64,000 nt of DNA from Bacteroidales bacterium (GTDB lineage Bacteria > Bacteroidota > Bacteroidia > Bacteroidales > Muribaculaceae). The notes under the pieces were generated by a model. It saw only the letters and a program-made list of their open reading frames with translations, did no database searches and had not been told where the DNA came from. Of the stretch, positions 34,691-43,098 are shown piece by piece (the stretch's first letter is position 1; every line of letters begins with the position of its first letter). Made by a program: the position numbers and the translations under genes. The stretch covers positions 69,714 through 133,713 of the forward strand of contig SFGS01000004.1 of NCBI GenBank assembly GCA_004557565.1, written 5' to 3'.

Positions 34691-35029
34691 TTAATCGTGG
34701 TGCTCACTTACGATACCGAGAAACACAAGGTCGCTGTCGGTGCGGTTGATGAGCGTGTGGCCGTGTCCCATAGGGCAGTAGTGCATCTCTCCCACGGTGA
34801 AGTCTTCCTCGGTGCCGTCGTCCATCACCACATGGCCTGTGCCGCTGATGATATAGTAGGTTTCACTGTTTTTCTCGTGCATGTGCATACCAATCGACGC
34901 ACCTGGGGGAAGCAGTCCCTGCATGATGCGATTCTGCTCATCGAGATAGGTTTTCACCACATATTCTCCTTCGCCACCTTTAAAGTTTGGTACGGTGGTG
35001 GCCTCCATTTTCTTGAAATCGATTATCAT
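34691..35029 (-). CDS. Small cupin-domain protein
   Basis: The 112-residue protein (start MIIDFKKMEATTVPNFKGGE; an ATG eight codons upstream lies in repeat-like DNA and is less likely) is a single-domain cupin. Motif 1 is GASIGMHMHEKNSETYYIISG with His-x-His and Glu ligands, and motif 2 is PMGHGHTLINRT. A divalent metal is expected, but substrate and reaction cannot be predicted; members range from isomerases to sensors. It lies between pheT, beyond a repeat array, and the yebC-type gene. Confidence 0.85.
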   Translation of the reverse strand: MIIDFKKMEATTVPNFKGGEGEYVVKTYLDEQNRIMQGLLPPGASIGMHMHEKNSETYYIISGTGHVVMDDGTEEDFTVGEMHYCPMGHGHTLINRTDSDLVFLGIVSEHHD

Positions 35030-35046
35030 AAGTTTTTGTTTTTTGG

Positions 35047-35219
35047 GGGTCAACGAGCCAACGGGTCAACGGGTCAACAAGTTGACGGTTGGGGGGTGGC
35101 TCGTTGCCTCATTATATCTTATTGTCCAGCAAGCCTCGAAATCTCGAATTTTCGAATTTTCGAACTCTCGAAAAAAACTCGTTGACCTGTTGACTCGTAG
35201 ACTTGTTGGCTCGTTATCT
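35047..35219 (+). repeat. Mosaic tandem repeat array abutting the pheT stop
   Basis: Nine-base GTTGAC-type units (CAACGAGCCAACGGGTCAAC and on), an 8-bp TTCGAATT block and a second CGTTGACCTGTTGACTCGTA block fill the gap between the cupin gene and pheT. The pheT stop codon (TTA on the plus strand) lies at the very edge of the last block. Confidence 0.85.
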
Positions 35220-37679
35220 CAACTGTGCGCCAACTTCCTTTTGGAGATTGGTCACCACCTTCTTCATTACGGCCTCAATTTGCTTGTCTTGGAGCGTCTT
35301 TTGGTCGTCTTGGAGGAACATGGCGATAGCGTAACTCTTCTTGCCGGCTTCGAGGTGCTTGCCTTCGTACACGTCGAAGAGGGTCACCTTCTTGAGCAAC
35401 TTGCGTTCGCTCTGCTCAACCACACGCTTGATTTGTTCGTAGGTCACGGTCGAATCCACGAGCAATGCCAAGTCGCGGCGCACTGGCAGGGTCTTTGGCA
35501 GGTCGTAGTATTTCACATCCTTCTTGGCTGCGAGTTTGCAGAGCAAGTGCCAGTTAAACTGTGCGAAGTACACTTCCTGATCCACATCGAATTTCTTAGC
35601 CACGTCGGCATCCACCACGCCAAGCACACCGATGAGCTTGCCACCACGGTTCTTGTAAGAGAGGGCAGGGGTGAGCAGGTCGTTGTCGAATTGCTCAACC
35701 ACCACTTCCTTTTCGTTGATGCCAAGGCGGCGGAAGATGTTTTCAACAGCGGACTTCAGGTCGTAAACGCTGAGTGGGCGCACTGCGTCGGCCCAACTGT
35801 CGTCGTGGTTGTTACCAGTGAGCCAAATGCCGAGTGCTTGATGCTCGGTGTATGGTGCGAGAGCCACCTCGGTGTTGTCGGTTTCGGCATCGTAACGATA
35901 CACATCGCCGAATTCATACATTTTGAGGTTGGCGTTTTTGCGGTTGATGTTGCGTGCGAGGCTTTCCAAACCGCCGAACAGCATGGTTTGGCGCATCACG
36001 TTGAGGTCGCCGCTGAGGGCGTTCATCAGGTGCACGCAGTTCTTTTCAGGGTAACTTTCCAAGCCTTCGTAGTAACTTGAACTGGTGAGCGAGTTGTTCA
36101 TGATTTCGTTATAACCAGCAGCGGTGAGTTGTTCCGAGATGAGGTCTTGCATATCGTCGCGGAAGTCAACGTCGCTCTTGTTGCTGAGTGTGCCCTTCAC
36201 CTCGTTGGTGAATTCCACATTGTTATAACCGTACACGCGGAGAATGTCTTCCACCACGTCGCATGGGCGTTGCACATCCACGCGGTAGGTTGGCACCACA
36301 ATGTTGATTTTCTCTGCGTCTTCGCTCACGATTTTCATTTCGAGGCTTTCAACGATACCCTTGATAGTGTCGTTGTCGATGTGCTTGCCGATAAGGCTGG
36401 TCACATAGTCGAACTTCAGTTCCACAGGGAAGCCAGGGAATTCGCGGCTCTTCACATCGATGATGTCGCCACAAATTTCACCACCTGCGAGTTCCTTGAT
36501 GAGGATAGCGGCGAGTTTGAGGTTGTAAACGGTGTCGTTGGGGTCGATGCCACGCTCGAAGCGGAACGATGCGTCGGTGTTCAAGCCGAAGCGGCGTGCG
36601 CTCTTACGCACCCAAGTGGGGTGGAAGTAGGCACTTTCGAGGAACACGTCGGTAGTGGCGTCGGTCACGCCCGAATCCAGACCACCAAACACACCGCCGA
36701 TGCACATAGGCTCTTCAGCGTTGCAAATCATGAGGTCGCGGTCGGTGAGTGTGCGTTCCACACCGTCGAGAGTGGTGAACTTAGTGCCTGGGGCAACGGT
36801 TTTCACCACCACCTTATCGCCTTTCACCTTGCTGAGGTCGAAACTGTGCATAGGTTGACCTGTGCCAAGGAGAATGTAGTTGGTGATGTCCACAATATTG
36901 TTGATGGGGCGTTGGCCTACAGTCAGGAGGTAATCCTTCAGCCACTTAGGACTTTCTTGCACCTTCACGCCACGAATGGTGAGGCCGCAGTAGCGAGGGC
37001 AAGCCTCGGTGTTTTCCACTTCCACAGGAATGGCACCGTCGGCGCGGTCGCTCTTGAAAGCGTCAACGCTTGGGCGGTGGAGCTTGGCGTCGTAGCCGTG
37101 ACGCTTCATCCAAGCGTAGATGTCGCGAGCCACACCGTAGTGCGAAGCACCGTCCACACGGTTAGGGGTGAGGTCCACCTCAATCAGCCAGTCGCTCTCC
37201 ACACCGTAGTAGTCGGCGGCAGGAGTGCCCACTTTCGCGTCGGCAGGAAGCACGATGATGCCATCGTGGCTTGCGCCCACGCCTATTTCGTCTTCAGCGC
37301 AAATCATACCGCACGACTCCACGCCGCGAAGTTTTGAGCGCTTGATGGTGAACTCGTCGTCGCCATCGTAAAGTTTTGTTCCGAGAGTTGCCACAATCAC
37401 CTTTTGGCCGGCAGCCACGTTGGCAGCGCCGCACACGATTTGCGCAGGAGCCTCGCCATTGCCGAGGTCAACGGTGGTGACATGCAGGTGGTCGCTGTTG
37501 GGGTGCATTTCGCAAGTGAGCACTTCGCCCACCACCAGTCCCTTCAGACCGCCTTTGATAGTTTCTACTTCTTCAAGAGCACCAACTTCCAGACCGAGCG
37601 AGGTGAGTGCCACGCTCACTTCTTGTGGGGTCAAATCGAAGTCGATGTAGTCCTTCAACCATTTATATGAAACGTTCAT
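35214..37679 (-). CDS. pheT: Phenylalanyl-tRNA synthetase beta subunit
   Basis: PheT forms the alpha2-beta2 enzyme with PheS and carries the editing site that removes Tyr-tRNA(Phe). From the chosen start MNVSYKWLKDYIDFDLTPQE the protein has 821 residues, normal for the family; 21 further codons upstream have no family character. Visible are the tRNA-binding OB domain (GEVLTCEMHPNSDHLHV, KVIVATLGTKLYDG), the B3/B4 editing domain (VGQRPINNIVDITNYIL), B5 (PTYRVDVQRPCDVVEDILRV) and the C-terminal anticodon-binding domain (PVRRDLALLVDSTVTYEQI). pheS is not adjacent. A TAAATTTG promoter element lies about 90 bases upstream. Confidence 0.97.
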   Translation of the reverse strand: MNVSYKWLKDYIDFDLTPQEVSVALTSLGLEVGALEEVETIKGGLKGLVVGEVLTCEMHPNSDHLHVTTVDLGNGEAPAQIVCGAANVAAGQKVIVATLGTKLYDGDDEFTIKRSKLRGVESCGMICAEDEIGVGASHDGIIVLPADAKVGTPAADYYGVESDWLIEVDLTPNRVDGASHYGVARDIYAWMKRHGYDAKLHRPSVDAFKSDRADGAIPVEVENTEACPRYCGLTIRGVKVQESPKWLKDYLLTVGQRPINNIVDITNYILLGTGQPMHSFDLSKVKGDKVVVKTVAPGTKFTTLDGVERTLTDRDLMICNAEEPMCIGGVFGGLDSGVTDATTDVFLESAYFHPTWVRKSARRFGLNTDASFRFERGIDPNDTVYNLKLAAILIKELAGGEICGDIIDVKSREFPGFPVELKFDYVTSLIGKHIDNDTIKGIVESLEMKIVSEDAEKINIVVPTYRVDVQRPCDVVEDILRVYGYNNVEFTNEVKGTLSNKSDVDFRDDMQDLISEQLTAAGYNEIMNNSLTSSSYYEGLESYPEKNCVHLMNALSGDLNVMRQTMLFGGLESLARNINRKNANLKMYEFGDVYRYDAETDNTEVALAPYTEHQALGIWLTGNNHDDSWADAVRPLSVYDLKSAVENIFRRLGINEKEVVVEQFDNDLLTPALSYKNRGGKLIGVLGVVDADVAKKFDVDQEVYFAQFNWHLLCKLAAKKDVKYYDLPKTLPVRRDLALLVDSTVTYEQIKRVVEQSERKLLKKVTLFDVYEGKHLEAGKKSYAIAMFLQDDQKTLQDKQIEAVMKKVVTNLQKEVGAQLR

Positions 37680-37768
37680 AACTTGAAAATATATATATTT
37701 TTTGTTGTTTTGCCATTTGTTGATTTGCCACTCAGGGCGCAAGGCGCTTGTAAGTGCCTATAATCGTG

Positions 37769-37776
37769 CAAATTTA
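37769..37776 (-). promoter_or_regulatory. Candidate -7 element of pheT
   Basis: The minus strand reads TAAATTTG, about 90 bases before the pheT start. No TTTG lies at the right distance. The gap 37680-38036 otherwise holds C-rich DNA and a short repeat block. Confidence 0.35.
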
Positions 37777-37963
37777 CAAAGAATTTTCAACTTATAAAAG
37801 ACAATCCCATTTTTTAGCACTAATCCCACCCCACAGCCACCATTTCACCCCACCCACAGCACCCCCCACTCCCACCTATCCGAAATTTACTGCAAATTTG
37901 CAATAAATTCCGAATTGGGTGGGTTTTTCAGGTGTGTTGGGTGGCGGCATAGATGGGGCAAAC

Positions 37964-37994
37964 ATCTAATTTCTAACTTCTAATTTCTAATCTC
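37964..37994 (+). repeat. Short TTCTAAYTTCTAAT tandem block
   Basis: About four 7-8 bp CTAATTT/CTAACTT units, the complement of the TTAGAAR blocks in the other arrays. It lies directly before the phosphoethanolamine-transferase-like gene. Confidence 0.7.
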
Positions 37995-38036
37995 TTGCAT
38001 CTTTTTTGTAATTTTGTGGGCGAATTTTGGAAAAAG

Positions 38037-39851
38037 ATGAAGGATTTTAAGGGACATATTTCGCGATGGGTGAGGACGATGGCCGCGCCTGTGAAGGCTG
38101 AGCCTGTGTTTTTTGTGCTCACGTTTTTGATGTGCATTGAGCAGCCCATCCATTGGATGTGCTATATTCTCGACAACCGTGTGGAGCAGACGTTGCAGTT
38201 TGTGCAGGGATTGAGCATCGAGTTTGCCGTGGTGTATCTTGCCACTTGCCTCATTTATTGGGTGAAGGGAAAGCGGGCGAAAAATGCGGTGAAGGCATTG
38301 CTCTACATGCTGTTCTGGACGCTGATGGGCATCACGCTGTTTTTGGCACTCAACTTTGAGATGTGCATTTCGCAACAGACGCTCACGGTGCTCGTGGAGA
38401 CGAATCCGAAAGAGAGTTCGGAGTTTGTTGACACCTATATGCTCACCAACGCCAGCCAGTTGAGTTATCTTCTCGACTTTGTGGTGCTGGTGGCGATTGG
38501 CGTGTGCGAATGGAAGCGACGCGCCATCACCGTTTTTTTGCGCCGAAAGTTGAATAAGCGTTTCTTCACTTGGTTCACCAGTCTCAACGCCGCGGTAGGC
38601 ATTGTGCTGATGGCGGTGTGCTATGTGTGGCTGCTGTGCTGCTGCAATTCGGCTCAAATCTACATTTGGCGAAACTATTTCCCCTACGATTCGCTCGACC
38701 CTTGGTCGCAAAGTCTGCACGCCATCAATTCGCTCCGTGCCTTCGACAATGATGTGAAGTTTGCCATCAAGCAAGCCGAAAAGGTGTATGAAACCGCCCC
38801 TGTGATTGAGGACACCGACTCGCTCACGGTGATATATGTGCTTGGCGAAAGTTACAACAAGCACCACGCCAGCCTCTACGGCTACCACACGCTCACCACG
38901 CCCTGTATGGAGCGTGAGCAGGCGGCTGGCAATCTGTTTGCCTTCACCGATGTGGTGGCGCAGGAGAATGTGACCTCGGTGGTGGAGAAAAACACCTTTA
39001 GCATCAACAGCGTGGGCGATGGCGAAAACTGGTTCGACCACCCGAATTTCACCACCATCTTCAAGCACAGCGGCTATGATGTGTGGATGTGGGACATGCA
39101 GCGCACCTACATGTCGAAGCGGCTCTACACCATCACCGTCAACGCTTTCATCTACAATCCCGAAATCACGCGCCTGTCGTACACGGCGTGCAACGACTCC
39201 ACGTTCACCTACGATATGCAACTGGTCGATGATTTCCACAAGAATGTGAAGCCCACGAAGAAGCACAATCTGGTGGTGTTTCACCTGATGGGGCAGCATG
39301 TGTCGTTCAGCCGCCGCTACCCCCGAAAGAGCAAATATGAAAAATACCACTCGGCCGACATCAAACGCACGGAGAAGTGGATGGACAAGACCAAAAAATG
39401 GGCGATTGCCACCTACGACAACGCCACATTATATAACGATGCCGTGATGGGGCACATCTTCGACCTCTACCGCAACAAGAATGCCGTGGTGGTGTATTTC
39501 AGCGACCATGGTGAGGAAATCTACGACTATCGCGACCAGCGAGGCCGCCACGTGTCGTATGCTCCCTCTGCCGATATGCTCCGCCACCAAAACGAGGTGC
39601 CTTTCGTCATTTGGTGCTCCGACCGCTACAAGCAGCTGCACCCCGAAATCGTGAACGATATTCGTGCGGCGGTGAATCGCAAATTCATGACCGACAATGT
39701 GGGGCAAACGCTCCTGCGCCTCGGCAGAATTAGCACCGAATACTACCGTGCGGAGCGCGATGTGACCTCGCCACGCTTCACCACACGCCCACGCATCCTC
39801 TACGACCATGTGGACTACGATGCCGTGATGGCCGCCTCAAAGCGCCGCTGA
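38037..39851 (+). CDS. Phosphoethanolamine transferase-like sulfatase-fold enzyme (EptA-like)
   Basis: Start chosen at 38037 (MKDFKGHISRWVRTM), because a TAATTTTG promoter-like box lies at 38009-38016, after the alternative ATG at 37995. The 604 residues begin with a membrane domain of about five helices (residues 25-220), then an extracytoplasmic sulfatase-fold domain. The nucleophile region reads YVLGESYNKHHASLYGY, with Ser where EptA-type enzymes have Thr. Metal-site segments VVYFSDHGEEIYD and QRGRHVSY follow. Such enzymes add phosphoethanolamine to lipid A or glycans, changing envelope charge. The gene is solitary. Substrate choice is inferred from family only. Confidence 0.85.
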   Translation: MKDFKGHISRWVRTMAAPVKAEPVFFVLTFLMCIEQPIHWMCYILDNRVEQTLQFVQGLSIEFAVVYLATCLIYWVKGKRAKNAVKALLYMLFWTLMGITLFLALNFEMCISQQTLTVLVETNPKESSEFVDTYMLTNASQLSYLLDFVVLVAIGVCEWKRRAITVFLRRKLNKRFFTWFTSLNAAVGIVLMAVCYVWLLCCCNSAQIYIWRNYFPYDSLDPWSQSLHAINSLRAFDNDVKFAIKQAEKVYETAPVIEDTDSLTVIYVLGESYNKHHASLYGYHTLTTPCMEREQAAGNLFAFTDVVAQENVTSVVEKNTFSINSVGDGENWFDHPNFTTIFKHSGYDVWMWDMQRTYMSKRLYTITVNAFIYNPEITRLSYTACNDSTFTYDMQLVDDFHKNVKPTKKHNLVVFHLMGQHVSFSRRYPRKSKYEKYHSADIKRTEKWMDKTKKWAIATYDNATLYNDAVMGHIFDLYRNKNAVVVYFSDHGEEIYDYRDQRGRHVSYAPSADMLRHQNEVPFVIWCSDRYKQLHPEIVNDIRAAVNRKFMTDNVGQTLLRLGRISTEYYRAERDVTSPRFTTRPRILYDHVDYDAVMAASKRR

Positions 39852-39922
39852 TTGGCACCGACAACCTATTCCTCTGCCTTGTGTGCTATACTGTGGATTT
39901 TGTAGAGGATAATGAGGATTTT

Positions 39923-39954
39923 TTTGGGGAATTGGGAAATTTGCATTACTTTTG
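39923..39954 (+). promoter_or_regulatory. Promoter of the EEP-family gene
   Basis: TTTG (39923-39926), 20-base spacer, TACTTTTG (39947-39954): a full consensus match, leader about 65 bases. Confidence 0.68.
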
Positions 39955-40025
39955 AAAATTCAACCAAAAACGAACGAACCAACTAATTAATTACGCAAAC
40001 ATAACAGCAAAAAAACATAACAGCA

Positions 40026-41096
40026 ATGAAGAAAATAATGTGCTTAGCATTGGTTTTGGTGTGCTTGATACCAGTTTTACGCACCAATGCACAGGATTCA
40101 AAGCAAGGTAAGCGTTTCAACATGTACGGAATCGCTTTCTACAACCTTGAAAACTTGTTCGACACTATCAACAACAATGGCAAGTATGATTTGGAATTTT
40201 CACCAAACGGCGCTCGCCAATGGAATCATCAAAAATACTGGTCGAAACAGCATAACTTGGCTTACGCTATCAGCCAAATGGCTACCAAATCCACTCCAAA
40301 CGGTCCTGTGATTGTGGGCGTGTCGGAAGTGGAGAACATTTCTGTGCTGCAAGACTTGGTGAAGCAACCCGAAATCAAACCTTGGCGCTTGCAAATCGTG
40401 CATCACGACAGTCCTGACCGTCGTGGCATCGACGTGGGTTTGCTCTACAACCCTCGCTACTTCAAGGTGCTGAATGTGACCAACCAACGCCTCTCTATCC
40501 CCACCAACCCATCGTTCCGCACCCGCGACCAACTGTGTGTGACCGGTATGCTAGCTGGCGAAAAGGTGAGTGTGCTGGTCAACCACTGGCCATCACGCCT
40601 CGGTGGCGAAGAGCAAAGCAGTTATCTGCGTGAGGCTGCCGCTGCAATGGCACGCCGCACCATCGACTCGCTGCTCACCGACGACCCCAACCAAGGCATC
40701 ATCTTCATGGGCGACTTGAACGACGATCCAATGAACAAGAGTTGCGCCGAAGTGCTGAAGGCAATGCCAAACGTGAAGGACGTGCAGACCGTGAACGACA
40801 TCTACAACCCATTCTGGGAAAAGTTGGCTAAAGGCATCGGCACACTCGCTTACCGTGGATCGTGGAACCTCTTCGACCAGATTGTGATGAACGGCTACTT
40901 CCTGAAGCACTATAGTGGCAAAGACAAGCCACAACTCACATTCGTGCGCGCCGATGTGCTCAACAAAGAATTTCTGCGCACCACCGACGGCGACCGCCAA
41001 GGCTACCCCTTGCGCACCTATTCAGGTGGCGTGTTCCTCAACGGTTACAGCGACCACTTCCCCACACAAATCTACCTCGTAAAAGAAGCAAAATAA
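40026..41096 (+). CDS. Secreted endonuclease/exonuclease/phosphatase family protein
   Basis: The 356-residue exported protein has a signal peptide (MKKIMCLALVLVCLIPVLRT, cleavage near TNA-Q). It has the EEP fold motifs in order: FYNLENLFDT, VGVSEVENISVL with the metal-binding Glu, VNHWPSRLGGEEQSS, FMGDLNDDP with the catalytic Asp and Asn, and the final GYSDHFPTQI with the Asp-His pair. Substrates of such secreted Bacteroidetes EEP proteins may be nucleic acids or phospho-compounds; the sequence does not say which. It has an own consensus promoter, and a tandem array follows its stop by 4 bases. Confidence 0.9.
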   Translation: MKKIMCLALVLVCLIPVLRTNAQDSKQGKRFNMYGIAFYNLENLFDTINNNGKYDLEFSPNGARQWNHQKYWSKQHNLAYAISQMATKSTPNGPVIVGVSEVENISVLQDLVKQPEIKPWRLQIVHHDSPDRRGIDVGLLYNPRYFKVLNVTNQRLSIPTNPSFRTRDQLCVTGMLAGEKVSVLVNHWPSRLGGEEQSSYLREAAAAMARRTIDSLLTDDPNQGIIFMGDLNDDPMNKSCAEVLKAMPNVKDVQTVNDIYNPFWEKLAKGIGTLAYRGSWNLFDQIVMNGYFLKHYSGKDKPQLTFVRADVLNKEFLRTTDGDRQGYPLRTYSGGVFLNGYSDHFPTQIYLVKEAK

Positions 41097-41100
41097 CCTT

Positions 41101-41280
41101 CTTGAGAAATTAGAAATTAGAGGTTAGAAATTAGAGTTTTTCCATCAGAAGATTTTTTTCAAGAAGTTAAGAAGATTTTTTTTGGAAGTTAAGGAGTTAA
41201 GAAGTTAAAGAAGTTAAGACGATGGCTTCGGCTCTCGAAATTTCGAAAACTCGTTGACTCGTAGTCTCGTTGATTTTAAA
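41101..41280 (+). repeat. Mosaic tandem repeat array after the EEP gene
   Basis: Blocks of TTAGAAA/TTAGAGG (7 bp), AAGAAGTTA (9 bp, several units around 41161-41219), TCTCGAAATTTCGAAAACTC (8-bp type) and CTCGTTGACTCGTAGTCTCG (9 bp) run to within a few bases of the next gene. Confidence 0.85.
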
Positions 41281-41286
41281 ATCCCC

Positions 41287-41718
41287 ATGTCATTCATTAC
41301 GCTTCGACATCGGCAGAGTGGTTTGATTCCGATGCGCATTCCGCTGTGGGTGCTCATCGGAGGCAGGCCTGTGGGCTTGATGCGAGGCAAAGAAGTGAAG
41401 ATAGAGTTGCCGAAAGGCGTGTATAGCCTTGGCGTGCGATTCTGTGTGCCGTTGGGAAAGTGGCAACCGGGAGTGCAAGCCGAGCACAAAGTGGTGGTCG
41501 GCGAGGACGAACACGTGGTGGTGGAGTTCACCAGCCGCGAACGCCTATGGAACCTACTTTTCGATATCGACTTAATGCTCTGTCTGCTTAGTTTCTTCAT
41601 CACCCTCCCATCGCCATGGGGCACCGTTTACGATGTGGTCTCCAACGGCTTCTTCCTCCTCTGGGCAATCCACGTCTGGACCATCCGCACCCGCTTCTTC
41701 ACCTTCACCATCCACTAA
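41287..41718 (+). CDS. Hypothetical small protein with C-terminal membrane helices
   Basis: The start is taken at MSFITLRHRQSGLIPMRIPL (41287), because the 11 codons upstream are tandem-repeat DNA. The 143 residues contain a beta-rich N-terminal part (VLIGGRPVGLMRGKEVKIEL, then GVYSLGVRFCVPLGKW and EHKVVVGEDEHVVVEF). Hydrophobic stretches near residues 92-107 and 112-130 are probably membrane helices. The N-terminal part looks like a small PEGA-like or carboxypeptidase-regulatory-like beta domain, but I do not recognise the family. Codon usage and length are consistent with a real gene, though it has no obvious promoter. Confidence 0.55.
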   Translation: MSFITLRHRQSGLIPMRIPLWVLIGGRPVGLMRGKEVKIELPKGVYSLGVRFCVPLGKWQPGVQAEHKVVVGEDEHVVVEFTSRERLWNLLFDIDLMLCLLSFFITLPSPWGTVYDVVSNGFFLLWAIHVWTIRTRFFTFTIH

Positions 41719-41794
41719 ACGAGTCAACAATCTTTAGACGAGTGGGCTCTGAATCCACAACCACAACAGTCAAACGTGTGAGGTGTGGGGGGGA

Positions 41795-42903
41795 TTAGTG
41801 GTGGTGGAGAACTTTTACTGCGGTGGTAGTGCCGTCGGTGTGGGTGGTCATCATGATGTTGAAGCCTTTGAATGGGTGGGAGGATTTGGAGCCTAACGTG
41901 TTGAAGTAGCGGATGGTTTTTGCTTTCTGAGCACTGCTGTTCACTTCGCTGATGGAGGTGGTGATGTTGCTGCTGCCGTTGAGGTTGAGGGGGAAGACCA
42001 CGAATCTTGCGTTTGGTGCTGTGGTTGAGTCGTAAGCGACTTTGCTTGGTGCTGTGGTTGAGTCGTAGGCAGTCTTGCGTGGCGCTGGTTTTGCTTCGGT
42101 TGTGGCCACTTCTTTTATCAAGGCTTCGAATGTGTACATGTCTCCGTCTATCAGTTCGGGGGCAGGGGTGGAGTTCAATGAGTAGTCGACCTTGAAGGCT
42201 GCCTTGAATTCCTGCGCGTTGGCAGAGCCTTGACGCACTGGGAGGTAGAATGCACCGTCGGTGGCGTTGTAAACTGCCCAAACCACATTTGCAAATTCGT
42301 TGGTCTTTGGAGTGGCGAAGTAGTAGCTGCTGGCGTACTCTGGGTTGGTGCCCTTCACACTGCTTTCTCCCATGAAGTTGATGGCGCAGTAGGTGTTTGG
42401 GGCAAAATCAGCAGCCTCGCCAACCACCACATTTGTAGCGGTCATAGCCACGTTGAGCTTTTCGTCAAGCGTGCCGGTGATTGAGGCAACGGTGCTCTTC
42501 TCGTTCACTTGGTTGTAGAGTTCAACAGGCAGACTTACGAGCATCCAGTTGTTTTGGGCATATTCCTCTTGCTTGTTGCCGTTGATGGCGAAGTGCCTGT
42601 CGTCAGCGGCAGGACTGCTGAGGTTTCTCACAGCCTTGGCTGCGTCCCGTCGCCACAAGTCGCCACATGCAGGGTCACAACCACATCGCTGGTGATGACT
42701 TTGCCCTCGAATATGCCAGGGAACAACGCCACACACTCCGACTGACCAGTGCCGGGAACGACATAAAACGTCCTCTTGTTCCAGAAATTGCTCATCTCCC
42801 ACTTATTGTCATCCCCAACCTTGTAAGTGGTGGAAAACTTTGCAGCCCACGAGCAAACAGTGACCAACACAGCCACGGTCAGAAATGCAAATGGTCCCCT
42901 CAT
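41795..42903 (-). pseudogene. Secreted protein gene interrupted by a one-base frameshift
   Basis: The N-terminal frame (start 42903) gives a signal peptide MRGPFAFLTVAVLVTVCSWA and runs to DVVVTLHVATCGDG before going out of frame. The other frame continues with AAKAVRNLSSPAADDRHFAI to a stop at 41795. One extra G in the minus-strand GGG run (plus-strand CCC, 42646-42648) would join them as ATCGDGDAAKAVRN, giving about 370 residues. The C-terminal part has two 11-residue repeats (KTAYDSTTAPS, KVAYDSTTAPN) and the tail MMTTHTDGTTTAVKVLHHH, like that of the Fn3 protein at 14856-16637. It may be a real mutation, a phase-variable tract or an assembly error. Function unknown. Confidence 0.8.
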
Positions 42904-42981
42904 AGTAAAACGCCTGTATAAAAAGTATAATTAGTTAATTATCCGAATATTACCACCACAAATCCGCAGCAGTAACTCCCA

Positions 42982-42989
42982 CAAATATA
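42982..42989 (-). promoter_or_regulatory. Candidate -7 element of the frameshifted secreted protein gene
   Basis: The minus strand reads TATATTTG, 79 bases before the start at 42903. No TTTG at the expected spacing. Confidence 0.35.
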
Positions 42990-43098
42990 GTAAACTTTTC
43001 TTAATTCCGCAGTATATTCCCCAAAAAAATCCATTTCACCGATTGAAAAAAGCAAAAATCACCAGATTTACTACCCTTGTTCTTTAGTGATTATTGGG

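Noticed and set aside
42628..42903. A separate 91-residue exported protein
   Set aside because: The signal-peptide frame continues perfectly into the next frame if one G is added, so it is the N-terminus of a single interrupted gene.
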